Of a DNA stretch of 64,000 bases, positions 24,436 through 36,509 are shown piece by piece (within the stretch, counting starts at the first letter, position 1; each line of letters starts with the position of its first letter). The stretch covers positions 57,847,981 through 57,911,980 of the forward strand of contig OX375875.1 of the NCBI GenBank assembly GCA_947359465.1. The letters run 5' to 3'. The DNA is from Metellina segmentata (taxonomy: Eukaryota; Arthropoda; Arachnida; Araneae; Tetragnathidae). The translations under genes and the position numbers were made by a program. The notes below the pieces were generated by a model that was not told the origin of the DNA, ran no database searches, and worked only from the letters and a program-made list of their open reading frames with translations.

Positions 24436-24542
24436 GGTAGAATGTAAAGTCAAATTCTTATAATTCTGAGCTTTATAGCCATTTACAATAGTAAATGGCT
24501 ATAAAGCTCAGAATTATAAAATTCCATTTTACATCTGTAGAA
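24436..24542. mobile_element. Palindromic miniature element or hairpin, TTAA-flanked
   Basis: Core 24458-24519 is a perfect inverted repeat: 29 bp on each side of a 4-nt centre (AATA at 24487-24490). The pairing continues imperfectly outward to about 24441 and 24536 (ATGTAAAG against CATTTTACAT), giving a stem of nearly 50 bp. TTAA lies immediately outside at 24432-24435 and 24543-24546. Candidates are a foldback miniature with TTAA target duplication or a long-stem RNA hairpin precursor. TTAA is common in AT-rich DNA, so the element call is tentative; the palindrome itself is certain. Confidence 0.65.
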
Positions 24543-24818
24543 TTAATCTAATTGAGATAAAACGTGGAATTAATACTGTACGGTGTCTAGGGTGTGATGA
24601 ATATGTGAAACTGGATGACAGAGATAAGGACAAACACAACATTAAAATATTCTAAAATTAGTTGCATATTAAATTACAAGAATTATGACACAGCCTATAA
24701 GCTTTCATATGTATAAGTTGTATTGACGGTGATCCATTTGAGCATGGAAGATTGTTTCTCAGTCATATTCATAGTTCTGCTCCGTGTGCTGGGCACGACA
24801 TCTGGTGGCAGTATAAGA

Positions 24819-26866
24819 CAGTGGTGTGCACGCTTTTTCACTTCCGTCCTCCATTACTCCTTTTGTGTACTATTTTGTCGTAACCCTTGAATAGACAGTA
24901 AATGTTTCTTTAATTTTCAACATAGTTAAAGTTGAATTCTTTTTGGGATTTGCGCTTCTGTTTCTGCCTCTTATTAAAGCTCTGAATAAAATACATTTTT
25001 AAGAAACAATTTTTTTTATTTATGCATATATGTATTAATATTTTTTTAATGAAACATACTTTCCAAAACCGTTCTCACAAAGAGCTCGTGATTGCTTCTA
25101 TGTTTGTATATGTATTGTGAATCGCAACCCTAAGTCATCCTCTGAATCCAATCGAGATTGATATTTTGTTTTGATGGCAACTAATTTCGAAAATCTGGTA
25201 TCACATAAGTAGGTCGATGCAAACTGAATCAACATTTTAATTGCCTTTTTCTTCAAATCGGCCCATTCGTTTCCAATCGATAACTAAAATTTTTGCCAAG
25301 TCAGTGACGAAAATTGAATGCGCAGTGTTTCGAGGCTTGAAAAATCAATTAACTGTTATTTTTAATTTAAAGATATATTGGAATTTTTTTTTTCATATCA
25401 AACGAAAATGGATCATATATCTAACCTAGTTTATTTTGTAGACATTTTTCGAACCTTTTCGAAATGTTGTCTCCCAATTTTATAACTTGACGGGAAATGA
25501 TGTTTTTAAATGACATGGAATCTAAATCACATTCTTTAGTAAATTTTGAAAAGCGTGTGAACATTTCTGTGTTGTTTTTGTTCAATTCTCCTTCCAAATT
25601 ATCAGCTTATTCATGAAGGCTTCAATTTTGCTGATCGATATTAAAATGTTTGTACTCACTCTCTGAAGACTTAAATTCAAATCGTAAAGTTTTCAAAATT
25701 GTCAACCACGTAACTGAGGTTTCCCAGTCAATCTTTACTATTGAATGAACTTGCCAATATATATGTTTATTTTCTACCAATACATCTCAATTCAAATATA
25801 CGACGGTATGCAGCAATAATTTTTCATATACAGAAGCCATCTCACTACGGATTATTGAAAATAGACGATTGTTTAAGGATGTCTTAATGTAATTAATTAC
25901 TATAAAAGCATCCCGTAATATCTTGTGCAATTCTTCATCAATGTATTTTGCACCAAGACCTTGTCTATGTATCATGCAATGGTTGAATACTATATGGGGA
26001 GCATTTTCTTTAAGTAAGGTCATTTGTTTCAAAGTACCTATTAATAATTTCAAGTATTTGCCATCCATTTGTTTTTTTTCTTCCAATTTTTAAAATATAA
26101 AATATTATTTTCTGATATATTTTCTTCATAAACATATCTCAAATAAACAAACAATTGAGACGGTTTAGTAATGTCAGTAGTTTCGCCAAGCTTAAAAGCA
26201 AATACAGAATCGTTTTGAAATCGATTTAACAGAACTGATTCCATATTGCGTGATATGACGGAAATTCGGGGAGGTACGGTATCTCTTGACAACGGTATCA
26301 TTTTTAAATCGTTACCATATTATCAAAAGCAGTATATAAACCGAATGCACTTGAATGAATGTAAGAAGCAGCATAACCAAACTACTGAAGCGCAGAAGGA
26401 AAGAAGTACATGGTCCTCCCTGTGATCACAGTATAAAGACTAAATATAGCAGGGAGTATAGCAATAAAAAAAAGCACCTAAATATAGCGCCTAGATTGAA
26501 AAATCAGTAGTAAAAATGACCACCACTGCTAAACGTCAGACCGACCAAAGTTGCATATGAATCATCCCACCAGAGAGTAGGTAACGGACAACTCAAAGTG
26601 ACTTATTATCTTTTATAACTATGTCTGTTCGCCTGCCCGTTTGCGAAGTATAAGTATTACATATTAGTAATTTTATTCGTAAAAATATATAGTTATTTTT
26701 GTACAAATAATATTGCTTCATTTCACTATTTTACTTGTATCTGAAACTTGTTGAAGAAAACTCTTATATTTTTTTAATGTAGAATAAATTTCTCTGAATT
26801 TTGCGACCCACAAAAAATTTACTCGACCACCAGATGTTTCAGAACCCATGAATTATGCACCACTTG
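24819..26866 (-). mobile_element. hAT-superfamily element, boundaries tentative
   Basis: A hAT transposase pseudogene on the minus strand is enclosed by hAT-like ends. The left end starts CAGTGGTGTGCA at 24819, preceded by GTATAAGA. On the right, the end ...TTATGCACCACTT at 26866 is followed by GTATAGGG, a 6-of-8 match to the left flank. An alternative right end, ...GACCACCACTG at 26529, matches the left 8-bp terminus exactly in reverse complement but has no matching flank. hAT elements make 8-bp duplications, so either reading implies decay or nested insertion. Confidence 0.5.
25060..26330 (-). pseudogene. hAT transposase (ZBED5/FAM200-like)
   Basis: The minus strand carries successive pieces of a ZBED5/FAM200-type hAT transposase. 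From 26301 comes PLSRDTVPPRISVISRNMES, then SQLFVYLRYVYEENI. Then from 26086 comes NHCMIHRQGLGAKYIDEELH, followed by IKTSLNNRLFSIIRSEMASV. After stops and frame changes there is a C-terminal dimerisation-like block at about 25310-25110: KKKAIKMLIQFASTYLCDTR, SKLVAIKTKYQSRL. The acidic residue expected in the first RNase H-like block (usually DESTD) reads GETTD. The BED zinc finger is not seen upstream. Order and spacing fit the family, but multiple stops and frameshifts make it a dead copy. Domesticated ZBED5 genes exist, yet the lesions argue against that here. Confidence 0.8.
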
Positions 26867-26869
26867 TAT

Positions 26870-29689
26870 AGGGATGGATTCTACATTCATATTACGTAGC
26901 TATTTACCTGTTGCTTAAGAGATATATAGCACAACTCAGCAGATCTGTAAACTGAAATTATCAATATAACGATCTAATTAACATATTTATATTTATACTG
27001 CATTTCCGAATCATACAAAATTAAACAACTTGCTTATCTTCAAGAGTTGGGACTTGAAAATCTTCAATATTTGAAATTATGTAAATTTTAATTTTTAGGA
27101 TAAAATTTCTTATTTTAAGCAATTTGATTAATTTTAATCTCAACCATTAATAAAAAGTCCAACAAAATATTTCATTTTAATATTTTAGTACTGAAACAAA
27201 CATAAATTTGTCTTACAATTAATGATTCAGTATAGTGAAATTTCAAGAATTCCAAGTTTTTGTAATAACCATAAATTAGTTTAGCTTTAAAATTCTTATA
27301 TAGGTATATTATTTCTTTTATGTGACAGTATTCCAGTATATCTGGATGAAAAGACACACAAATGAAAGAATATCGCATATAAGCTTCATTGGAAAAAATT
27401 ATTATTTAAGTATTCGTAATTTAGCTTCGTCAACAACATTTTCTTAAGAAATTACATTTTCGTTTGAAAATACTTTAATTACATAATTTTTCAATTTTGC
27501 ATCGAAATTATTTAGGTGAATATATAAAGCTATTTTAAACACGGTTTTTAATTTCTCGAAACATGTTTTGATTTCACTTACGCATTTTAAATATGATAAA
27601 ATAAAGTTTTTAATTCGCTTAGGAATTCATACTCATTTCTCCGCTAGGCAAACTTAATTATTCCCAACGTGACATCTAAACGTTTTTGACCTTCTTGACG
27701 AATATATTTCCTTGGACAAACCGCCAGTATGCGCGTTGTGGTGAACCATATTCCTCAAAAATATCTTAACAGGTGGGGTTAACAATATTGGTTTGTTAAG
27801 CATATAATCCAAAATGCTTTATATATCACACTCATTTTAACGAACTAACAATTTATGAACAAACGCCATTTTACGAATTGTTATCTAGTCACGTGCAAAC
27901 ATAGAACACATTTTAAGGGTTACTTAAAACGTAATTTTGACCAAAATTCGGAAATTTGTTTTATTCTCTCATATTAAAGCCCAGTTTCTTAAGTTCCAGA
28001 ACCTGAAATAGTATTAAATCTAGGATAAATAGAAATACAATTATAGCAATTTTAGTATTACTGTACGACAGAAATCAAAACCGGGAGTACGATTGAAATT
28101 ACCGGAAATTTAGATGTTTTCCACTAATTTTTCAAAAATAAAAATAATTTTAAGCATACATTTGTTGAAACTATTTTCTACTATCACGCCTCAACATTTT
28201 ACATCAAGTTTCGATGAATTTGTGCGAAGAATTTGGCAATAGCAAAAAACACAAAGGTAAACTTTTATGCTTTTTCTGGAAAATTCAATTTTAAGCAAAT
28301 ATTGCACACGCGTAACATGATTTCTCAAAAAGTTTCTGAGATATCCCTACGAAATTAAACATTATGACTTATTAACATGTGTTAATGACAACATACTATA
28401 GGTTTAGCTGTGCAATGCATACTTTTTAATTTAGAGCTGTTTAATTTAAGCAACAAGTAGACATTTTGTTTAAAATTAAAATTTTAGCTACATATAACGA
28501 GCGATATTTTTTAACATTCCAATATATCTCTTTGATTGTAGTATATTTTCGTCACGAATATAATAGGTATATGGTCCTGCAAGGAAATTAAAATTATTTA
28601 ATAGAAATTTATACAAAGCGTTAGCCATATTGTAGTCATTTTGATTCAATTTTACCTTAATTTGCCCAATTGACCAAAAAATAATGAGTCGGTGCATTAT
28701 TTTTTGCTTTATTTCATAATTTCAAAACATTATCTAGTATGAAAAATGTTTAAATTGTGATTTAAGAGTCGTTTTCAAAAAAAATTGTTCGTAGCCTAGT
28801 CGGACACCTTAAATCACCTCATACCTAGTTTTTTGTTTTTATAAAAAAAATCCTTGATTCCTTAGCGTTCCTTAAATAATACGACCTACATTCAGTGACT
28901 GTGAATATATATCAATAAGCTATAAAGGAAATAATTTTGCTTCATCGAAAATTAATTAATTCTCCTAATTGTATTCATCAATTGATACAAGCGCAAAAAT
29001 TAAAAAAAAATGACTTCGCCGGATTTATTTCCAAATTTTATTTTGAAATGAGAATTCATGTGTAAACTAGAGATTTCAATTTAAAAACAATAAAAAAAAG
29101 CTGATCCTTATTTTTAACACTCATTTGTCCCTTCATATCCCTTATTATCACAGTCCATTAGTGTTTCTCATCAGTCCACTGCCCCTAACCCTAAACAAAG
29201 AGAATCGTGGAGTCATATCTTATTTTTTCTACCACTCCCTTTCTGCTGAAAAACATGATTGATAAAATATGAAAAGCCCTACTAGCGGACCCTACAAAAG
29301 TGATTGATTCTGGCAACATGGCTTCCGAAAATAAGAAGAGGGACTTAATGGGACCCCTCCCTCTGACCCCCCGGGTTCCCCCTCCCTCCACAGGGGGGAG
29401 GACATCAAAAATCGAGACCTGTGAGCAGCAACGGATAGGCAAACTCCACTAAGTACCAGAGAGAGAAATTGATTTAGATGAACACAAATGTACAAACAGG
29501 AGCGCAAGCTTTTTAATTATGTATCGTATCAGTTATAGATCACTTTTTTTCTCCCCAGATAGCTTTATTTTTTGTGGATAATGATCATGGTGTGTGAGTC
29601 TCTGTTTTTTTCCCCGCAAACTTTCACTAATACTTATTTCATCGATTTGCAGGGGCGGGGAGATTTTGGTGGTTTTTATCACGTTTTTA
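26870..29689. other. AT-rich stretch with a small GC-rich patch
   Basis: No recognisable gene. About 29340-29405 is a C-then-G-rich patch (CCCCTCCCTCTGACCCCCC, later CAGGGGGGAGGA) that contrasts with its surroundings but is not a clean hairpin. A piece near 27686-27760 (TGACCTTCTTGACGAAT) recurs at about 1981. Confidence 0.45.
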
Positions 29690-29930
29690 AGACGTGTAGA
29701 CGTGAGGGATGGAGAGGCATTTATGAATGTGAATAACAAATGAGGGTTTGGAGTCGTTTTTGGAGCGAGGGATCGGAAGTGAGAGGTTGACTGCGTGGTT
29801 CTTTTTCGGTTTGCTGCAAATCAATTTATCGGTGTACGAATTTCTCTTTCCGACGGGTGAGTAAGATACAAAGCAGCTGCCATTGCGAAACACATATCTG
29901 ACTAACATACAGTATAGGTTTTCTGCTCTT
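29690..29930. repeat. Diverged direct repeat A, left of the LINE remnant
   Basis: Aligns by eye to repeat B (31390-31620) at roughly 70% identity. Shared words include GAATAACA, GTTTGGAGT, GTTTGCTGCAAAT/CTTGCTGCAAAT and TACAAAGCA. On the minus strand both copies can be read as MLFTF(I/L)NA followed by similar residues, which hints at once-coding sequence. Origin unknown. Confidence 0.6.
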
Positions 29931-30179
29931 AGAAATAAAGTATATTGGAATTACTTTATATATTTCAGTGGAGGGTTAAAATTATAACAAGGTGAGTTTC
30001 ATTGAAAATCCTCAGGACTTGATTATCCTAAGATACTATCAAAAAGGAACTTTTTCCTCACCTTCATGTTGTATATATATAGATATATATATTTTGGACA
30101 TACTTTGCCAAACTCAAGATAAAAAATCGGATATATAATAAAAAAATAAAATGAAATGAGTAACGTCATAATAAAATGA

Positions 30180-31010
30180 ATACTATATAAAATTATATGT
30201 GATGAAGGAACCCAATGTCATGTGAAAAGCTAAACATATTTGAATATGTTTTCTCTCCAACCGTGTCTTCTAAAGTCAAGGTATAAGAATTCAAATGTTT
30301 AAGTCGTTGACTATTGAAATGAGAACATTCTATTAAGTTTTTTGTGTTTTACAGTTAGTGGGAAAATGCAGTAATTGCAAATAGGATGATCTTCTCCGAG
30401 GAGGAGGTGTCTATGGATTATCCGAGTATGCCCAATACGGAGACGTGTTAATATTACTTTATGTCTATATATTTTGTTTTATATTTGTCTATTATATTTG
30501 GTTTAATATAGTGGAGTTTGTTCATTCCATTCGTTCTGCCGTTTTTCTTCGAAAAATTTGTAAATGCTAAATTTTAAGTCACGATAAGGGATGGTATGGT
30601 TAATATTATTTACGGTCGATTTGGTGGCTTTGTCAACTATTTCATTAACTGATTTAACTTGATTTTCCTAATATCCCAACGTGAGATGGGATCCAACATA
30701 ATACCAAGTTTTTTGAAGAAAGATGATACTTTTTTTTTCAGTCACTCCAAACAATGGGATGACTGGCATGATCAGGACATTTCAATGACTGTAAAACACT
30801 TAATCAATCTGTGAAAATGATGCATTTTTTATGGTAATGATCAGATACATTTCCTAATGCTATACATATGGCAATTATTTCAGCGGTAAAAACAGAACAT
30901 GAAGAATGAAGACTGTGAAGGGAAACCATCAATAGTGAACCCATCTCCAACATAGTTTGCCTTTTTAGATCCGTCCGTGTGAATTTGTATAAAATTAGAG
31001 TATTAAAATA
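30180..31010 (-). pseudogene. Jockey-like LINE, RNase H domain and C-terminal tail
   Basis: On the minus strand, from about 31000, the frame reads IQIHTDGSKKANYVGDG, the first catalytic Asp block of a LINE RNase H. It is followed by the SQSSFF...AEIIAI helix region and by FTD(stop)LSVLQSL with another catalytic Asp (about 30800). Then comes WIPSHVGILG with the conserved His (about 30690). Beyond this, at about 30490-30340, is the jockey/CR1-style tail: TRLRIGHTRIIHRHLLLGED, ICNYC, LTVKHK. The order is exactly that of jockey-clade ORF2 C-termini. Stops and frameshifts occur throughout, so it is a fossil. Reverse transcriptase is not clear upstream, but 31000-31390 may hold degraded linker. It lies between direct repeats A and B. 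Confidence 0.8.
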
Positions 31011-31389
31011 TATACTCTTAAATGAGTTGTTGGTAGATAATATCAGAGGTAACTGCTGTACAGAAATTTTGGAACAGGTTTTGAAATTTAAAATAATGAT
31101 TAAACCAAGGAGAGAAAGTATGAAATTTATTCTTGGTGAAGTAAAGTGAAAAAATTAATTTCGGATCCGTTTATGAAATCCAGCATTATTAACTGGAATG
31201 TAGAGATGAAGAATGTTTTTGCTTGATAAAGGCGTTTTAAATATGAACTGTGATGAATGGTATGCTATGCCTGATGAGGGATTGAGATAATTCTAAAATA
31301 ATATTATAGGGACAACAACTGTCACCATAAGTCCAGAGAAGGTTCAAAAACGTCCTCATATAAGCTGCTTACGGATGAAGTTTATAAGA

Positions 31390-31620
31390 TGTTCAGAAGT
31401 GATGGATAGAGGGGCATTTAGGAACGTGAATAACATATCGCTGTTTGGAGTTCTTTGTGATGTGAGTGATTTTGTGACTGTAAGAGATTGACTCCTTGGC
31501 TTGCTGCAAATAAATTTTATACGATTTTATTTTGCCAATAGGTGAATAAAGTACAAAGCAACTCTCTCTCTGCTATTACAAAATACCTAACTATGACAAA
31601 ATTATGGAGATAGCATATAT
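31390..31620. repeat. Diverged direct repeat B, right of the LINE remnant
   Basis: Same-orientation partner of 29690-29930, about 1.7 kb away, ending next to a (TA)n tract at 31614-31640. See repeat A for shared words. Confidence 0.6.
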
Positions 31621-31640
31621 ATATATATATATATATATAT

Positions 31641-32171
31641 TGTATAAGCCCTGAAATGTTTCATGTACACATTTACGCGTATCGCGATCTTGATATGAAC
31701 ACTATCTCTTAATTTCCACGTGGAAAAAAATAGAGTATATAGGGGTCCAAATTTTTAAAATTTGTATTGAATCAATTTCTACTCTGACCCAGTCATTTTT
31801 AATTTTTAAACTATTCATAATTTTACCTCACATCTCCAGACATTGAATGTTTAAACATTCATTCGTTTAAACAATAATTTGTTTAAACTTACCATTGGTA
31901 TACTTTAAAAAAAAATTCAATCCAAAGCTGTTTAATGGTATCGTATTTACTTCATATTAGGAGTAAGTGTATACCATGTTTACTTGGATTGTTTTCCATT
32001 TAACAGAAAACGGTCCAGAAGGGTTTACAGAAAACTGTACAGATCTGTTTCCAAAAAACAGTTCTACAATTTACCGTTTGTGATTTGGTAGTATTATGAG
32101 TGGGTCAAGATTATATAATTTAAATGCATTTCCAGCATGTGGCAGCCCAAACTTTAAGCCATAGACACGTT
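31641..32171. other. AT-rich stretch, nothing supported
   Basis: Contains short palindromes such as GAATGTTTAAACATTC (about 31846). No gene is recognised. Confidence 0.5.
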
Positions 32172-32470
32172 TTACATCCAGTGGACAGGTTAATGAATAC
32201 ACTTGCTCTACGCCACCCTATATTTATATAGTACTAAAATGAAAGTCAAGGACGGTTTGGTGAGATTAAGAATTAGGAAAGCCAGTTTATCCATTCTTCA
32301 AGTAGTTGCTACGTGGTATCACGTCCATAAAGGTTAGGTGAATGAATACACTAAAACTACCTCACCCTATATTTATAAAGTATTAAAATGAAAGTCATGA
32401 ACGGTTAGGTGAGGTTAAGAATTAGGAAAGCTAATTTAGTAATCCTCCAAGTAGTTACTACGAGGTATAA
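32172..32470. repeat. Tandem duplication, two 149-bp units
   Basis: Units of about 32172-32320 and 32321-32470 share AATGAATACACT, CACCCTATATTTATA, AAATGAAAGTCA and TTAAGAATTAGGAAAGC at a constant 149-bp offset, about 80-85% identical. A third partial start (AACGTCCAT) follows. Confidence 0.85.
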
Positions 32471-32471
32471 C

Positions 32472-34491
32472 GTCCATCATGATCAGGTCAAATTTGCTAA
32501 TAACGAAATATCTAGTCCATGAAAAATTGATCAATTCTGCTTTAGGTGAAAGTACAAAACTCAAGAGGGAAACGAAGATCCAAGTTTAAAAGAAAGATGT
32601 CCCTCAGAACTGGTGATAATTATGAACAAGTGTTCGTGCAGGTCACTGCAGTGCCGTTTCGACGTGAAATAAACCACTAGAAAGGTAAGGCGTATGACAA
32701 TGACATTATGAGAATGAATTACGAGTAATGATCCCAAGGGTTATACATCGGAGCTGCATGGATGTTTAAGTCAGATGAGATTTAAAAGTATATGCAACGC
32801 AACAGAGTGCTTGAACGATGTACAATCATTCTACTCCGGTTAATCATTTAAGGTTTCTGCGAGATGTATTTAATAACCCTGTATTAATAGTGATTTTGCG
32901 CCCGGGAATTCGATCGAGAAATTAAATGCAGATAAAGAAGTGTTCCGTAGGGGAGTGTTTGAGGAATTGGATCACAGAGTACCACTTTTCTAGTTTAGTT
33001 CTGGTCCTTGAATACATGTGTTACAATATGCCCATAAATCCCTCTCTAAACGTTTTTTCCCGTTGATCCACATCTGACGATTTTGTATTTTCGTACAAAA
33101 ATACTTTGTTTTCTGAAAGCTAACTACTGTATTGTAAGCACATATTTAAATATGGTTATGTTCTATTAAAATGTATATGTGTGGATATACAAAATTGTAG
33201 GTGTGACATATGTAACCTCCGGAAAACAATTCAGGTTATGATTTCGCCGATAAATTGTATGTGGTAAAAAATATTATGTATGGTGCTAATTTAATAACGA
33301 AATGGTAACAAATAATCAATCTAAAACAGAAGTTGCATTTTAAGTAAATGGAAAAAACTCAGTGCATCTTAAAAGTAATTCTGTAAAATGATAATGCCAG
33401 TAACTTGCGTAGCCGAATCACATCTATGCACAAAACAGCTAAAACTCAAATAACAGGTACCTTAAAAATGTGGCTTCTTTTTTATATTTAAGTATAAGTG
33501 GAACTTCTTTTATTTGGCTACCTCATATGATCCTTCTGAATTGGTACATTTGTTTACCATCTAAAATTACTAAAAGCCGGTCAAATTGATCATTCTAAAG
33601 AAAAAATTACCGAAGAGTGACACACCAAACCACTTTCTAAAATTACAATTTCAAGCAACGGAAAGGATTCATCAAGTACGAATATCAATATATTTTTTAA
33701 TGAGGAATGTTAAAAAAGTATTTTTTTAATATTAAAACTTCAACAATACTCATGGGTTTACAAAAAAAAATATCTTCACAAATGAGACATCTGAGTTGAG
33801 ATTGATGTTCCTAGATATAAGGTTCTGTCGCTATTCTATACATTTTAAGGATCTTCACTCTTCAATAATTTACTTCGTTATTCGTCCATTGTTTATCAGG
33901 GGATTTGACTGTTTGAATATTATGTGTTCAACCGCTATGAATGATTCAGCCGGAAAATAACTTTCTAATATACATTTTCTGGTTCTATACCTTCTATAAT
34001 AATTGGTTAGAAGTCTTATAATTTTGTGTCTTTGTGTCCAATTATGAATCATGTTTCTTTTTTAGTTAGATATTTATACGAACCTCCAAGTGGTTTCCCA
34101 GAGTTACAGCTCAGAGGGAGCGGTCGTATAGGGGGTGGTACTATCGAATTATTTCCAGTGCCGCCTTAGTTTTCGAATGTTTGGATTATTAGACTTACCT
34201 TGTTATAAATTTTTTACCGTATTCGATTGAGTTGTTTTCAATGGTTGTGTTGGACACAAAAGAGCAATAGAAATTGTATTCTTATACTGGGATTGCTTGT
34301 AAAACATGTAAAAGTGTGGCAGCCATCTTGTGTAAAAACTCCTGGTCGTGTATGTTGGCATTTAAGTTGCAGGTCATGTTGAAATAGAACAAGGTAAATG
34401 TCTGTTGTCATGTTTTTCACTGGTTTTAATTGATTTTTTCTAGATTTTAGTGAGAAACTACAAGAGGAAGTCTAAATTATTAAAGCATACG
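32472..34491. other. AT-rich stretch, nothing supported
   Basis: No recognisable gene or repeat up to the SINE target duplication. Confidence 0.5.
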
Positions 34492-34503
34492 ACTGAGAAA
34501 ATA

Positions 34504-34956
34504 GAGCCGCGGTAGCTCAGTCAGTAGAGCGGCTGACTCGCATCAGAAGGGTTGTGGGTTCTGTCCTCGGCGGAGCCTGCAATTCTGATGATTGCGAGAT
34601 CGGAGCTTAGACCTGGCTAAAGACCGTCATGTTCACTAATGGTGACTGGGGCACGTTAAATAGGTCGTGGTCACAAAGTCCCCATGTTCCCATACCAAAT
34701 CAATACCTCTGGAGGTACCTGATCAGGGGGTTATCGGCCTCTGATTTGGATCTAAATTACGATATCTGTGAGTGCATGAATGAATGTATGAAAGAGACCA
34801 TCCTGCAAAACGGATGTGTCAGGTATGTCGAGCAAAGACGGACTTCCTCCCAATGGGGCTCAATAGCATGGAAGGCGCACCCCCTTCGCCTCTTGCCGTC
34901 TTTTACGGGCCTGGCACTCCTCCGGTCTACTAGTGTAGGCATAAGAAACAACAACA
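34504..34956 (+). mobile_element. tRNA-derived SINE with perfect 12-bp target duplications
   Basis: A 453-bp insertion is flanked by identical 12-bp copies of ACTGAGAAAATA at 34492-34503 and 34957-34968. The head (about 34506-34573) is tRNA-like: box A region GGTAGCTCAGTCAGTAGAGC and a degenerate box B GGTTCTGTCC, with a partial acceptor pairing. The GC-balanced body of about 370 bp is unrelated to tRNA, and the tail is the simple repeat (AAC)n. These are the marks of RNA polymerase III transcription plus LINE-driven retroposition. The 110-residue open frame inside is incidental. The intact duplications mean a fairly young insertion. Confidence 0.93.
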
Positions 34957-35097
34957 ACTGAGAAAATAAACAATGCTGTAACTGTTCCCATTATTGATAA
35001 AAAAAAGTTTGATCGGTTATTGGATGGAGTCACTGAAGGTGAATGAGAGCCCAGACCTCCAGGATTTGCATAGTGCCCACAAGCTTCAGATGACAGC

Positions 35098-35370
35098 ATG
35101 AATGTAGTTCAGGACAATTATTCCAAGCAATATCAGGTGGAGAACTTTGTGGTGGTGAAGTATGGTTCCCGGCAATATCCAGGAAAAATAGTGGTCATTG
35201 AAGGCGATAAATTTTATATTTCCATAATGGTGAAAACACACATATTTTGGAGATCGCCAGAAGCCTCCCACACAACACAATTTTTCGCAACAAAATTTTG
35301 CGAAAATTAAAGCTACCAATCCAAGTGGACGATCGTCTTACTCTTTTGATGGACACGAAGCCTTAAAGAT
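35098..35370 (+). pseudogene. Fragment of a Tudor-like/transposon-associated ORF
   Basis: Residues 14-46 of the plus frame starting at 35098 read VENFVVVKYGSRQYPGKIVV, then EGDKFYISIMVK and FWRSPE. This resembles a recurring C-terminal module in arthropod repeat-encoded or uncharacterised proteins of the form 'yV.V.Y....YPG.V.......y.v..M......W.WP'. After a frame change, NKILRKLKLPIQVDDRLTLL continues the module's usual end (about 35286-35350), followed by a stop. It has one frameshift and nothing recognisable upstream except possible linker, so it looks like a broken 3' coding end of an unknown element or duplicated gene. The family relation is from memory and uncertain. Confidence 0.4.
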
Positions 35371-36509
35371 TTCTATTTTGGTTTCTTAGTTTTCCTTAGT
35401 TTGGATTAAAATAAGTTTTCAAGTGATTAACTAACATAATTGCCTATATCCTATCACAATGATATACTACGCCAATTTACCACACATAAGTGATAAGTTG
35501 GCATGGTTTGAACACTTTCGTAAACAATATTTAGCGAGTAATATGTACTATTTTAGTGATGTTTTCATCATTATTTTGTAACCAAGGGGTCGACAATCAG
35601 CATCATTAGCTGAGAGTATTACTGAAAATAAATTAAAATTTAAAACAAAAAACTATGCTACCTAGCCCCGGTCTACCCTACATAGAGTAATTTTCAAAAT
35701 ATTTTAGTCTTCAAAATGCGTTAAACTATATGACAGAATTTCGTCAATGAGATAGTGTATATGTTTGTACAAAATGCGTTGCATTTTCAATAAAATGAAC
35801 CAGGTCACCTATTCTAGCTCTGACTGTGTTTTAAACAGTTTCTTTTGCATGCTGTCTAGAACCATAAAATTTAAAAAGCACTTACAGAAATGTCAAAGGA
35901 ATTGGGTGGATCTGTGAGGTGGTATTGTCTTGCAGAATATCACTTTTTATGTTCAGAAATATCTACCAATGTTGAATATTTGAGAGCCCTATTGTAACAA
36001 ATCGTACCATACAAAGTTCGTAAACAAATTGTTTTCAGACAAAAATATACTTGTAAAATATAAAATGCTCTGTAAGATCTTCAGTCAATAATGAAGAAAA
36101 TTTAAATTGTAGAACCGATCCGCTTGTATCTGCATTAACGTGGAAGGAGAAGAAATTCAGTTATTGTGTCCAGCATAATATGTCCGCTAGCAATAATTTT
36201 CAAAGGCTTTGTGGGTGCTTTTTAATGATCTCCTATCACAAAAATTAGCCTTTTTAAAATTTTAATTGATCTTGATTAAAAAATTTATTCTTTACCCCAG
36301 CAACACACCATTGCTTGTCAGCGAATGACCCAACTTTCTATTTGTAAAGGCTCTTTAATGAGTTTTTGTGTATACCTTTGGCTAATATTGTGGGCAATGG
36401 ATTTCTTTCTACAGACCAAACATTTATAGCTCTTATCCTCCATAGCTAAATGTGTATATATATAGATACATTGATTCACATATATCCACCAATGTTGGAA
36501 TTTTTTGTC
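35371..36509. other. AT-rich stretch, nothing supported
   Basis: No recognisable feature. Confidence 0.5.

Noticed and set aside
29191..29507. Minus-strand frames across the C/G-rich patch
   Set aside because: Pro/Gly-rich reading of a compositional patch with no motif; two frames equally open.
34506..34573. Functional tRNA gene
   Set aside because: Acceptor pairing is imperfect, box B is degenerate, and it is fused to a SINE body.
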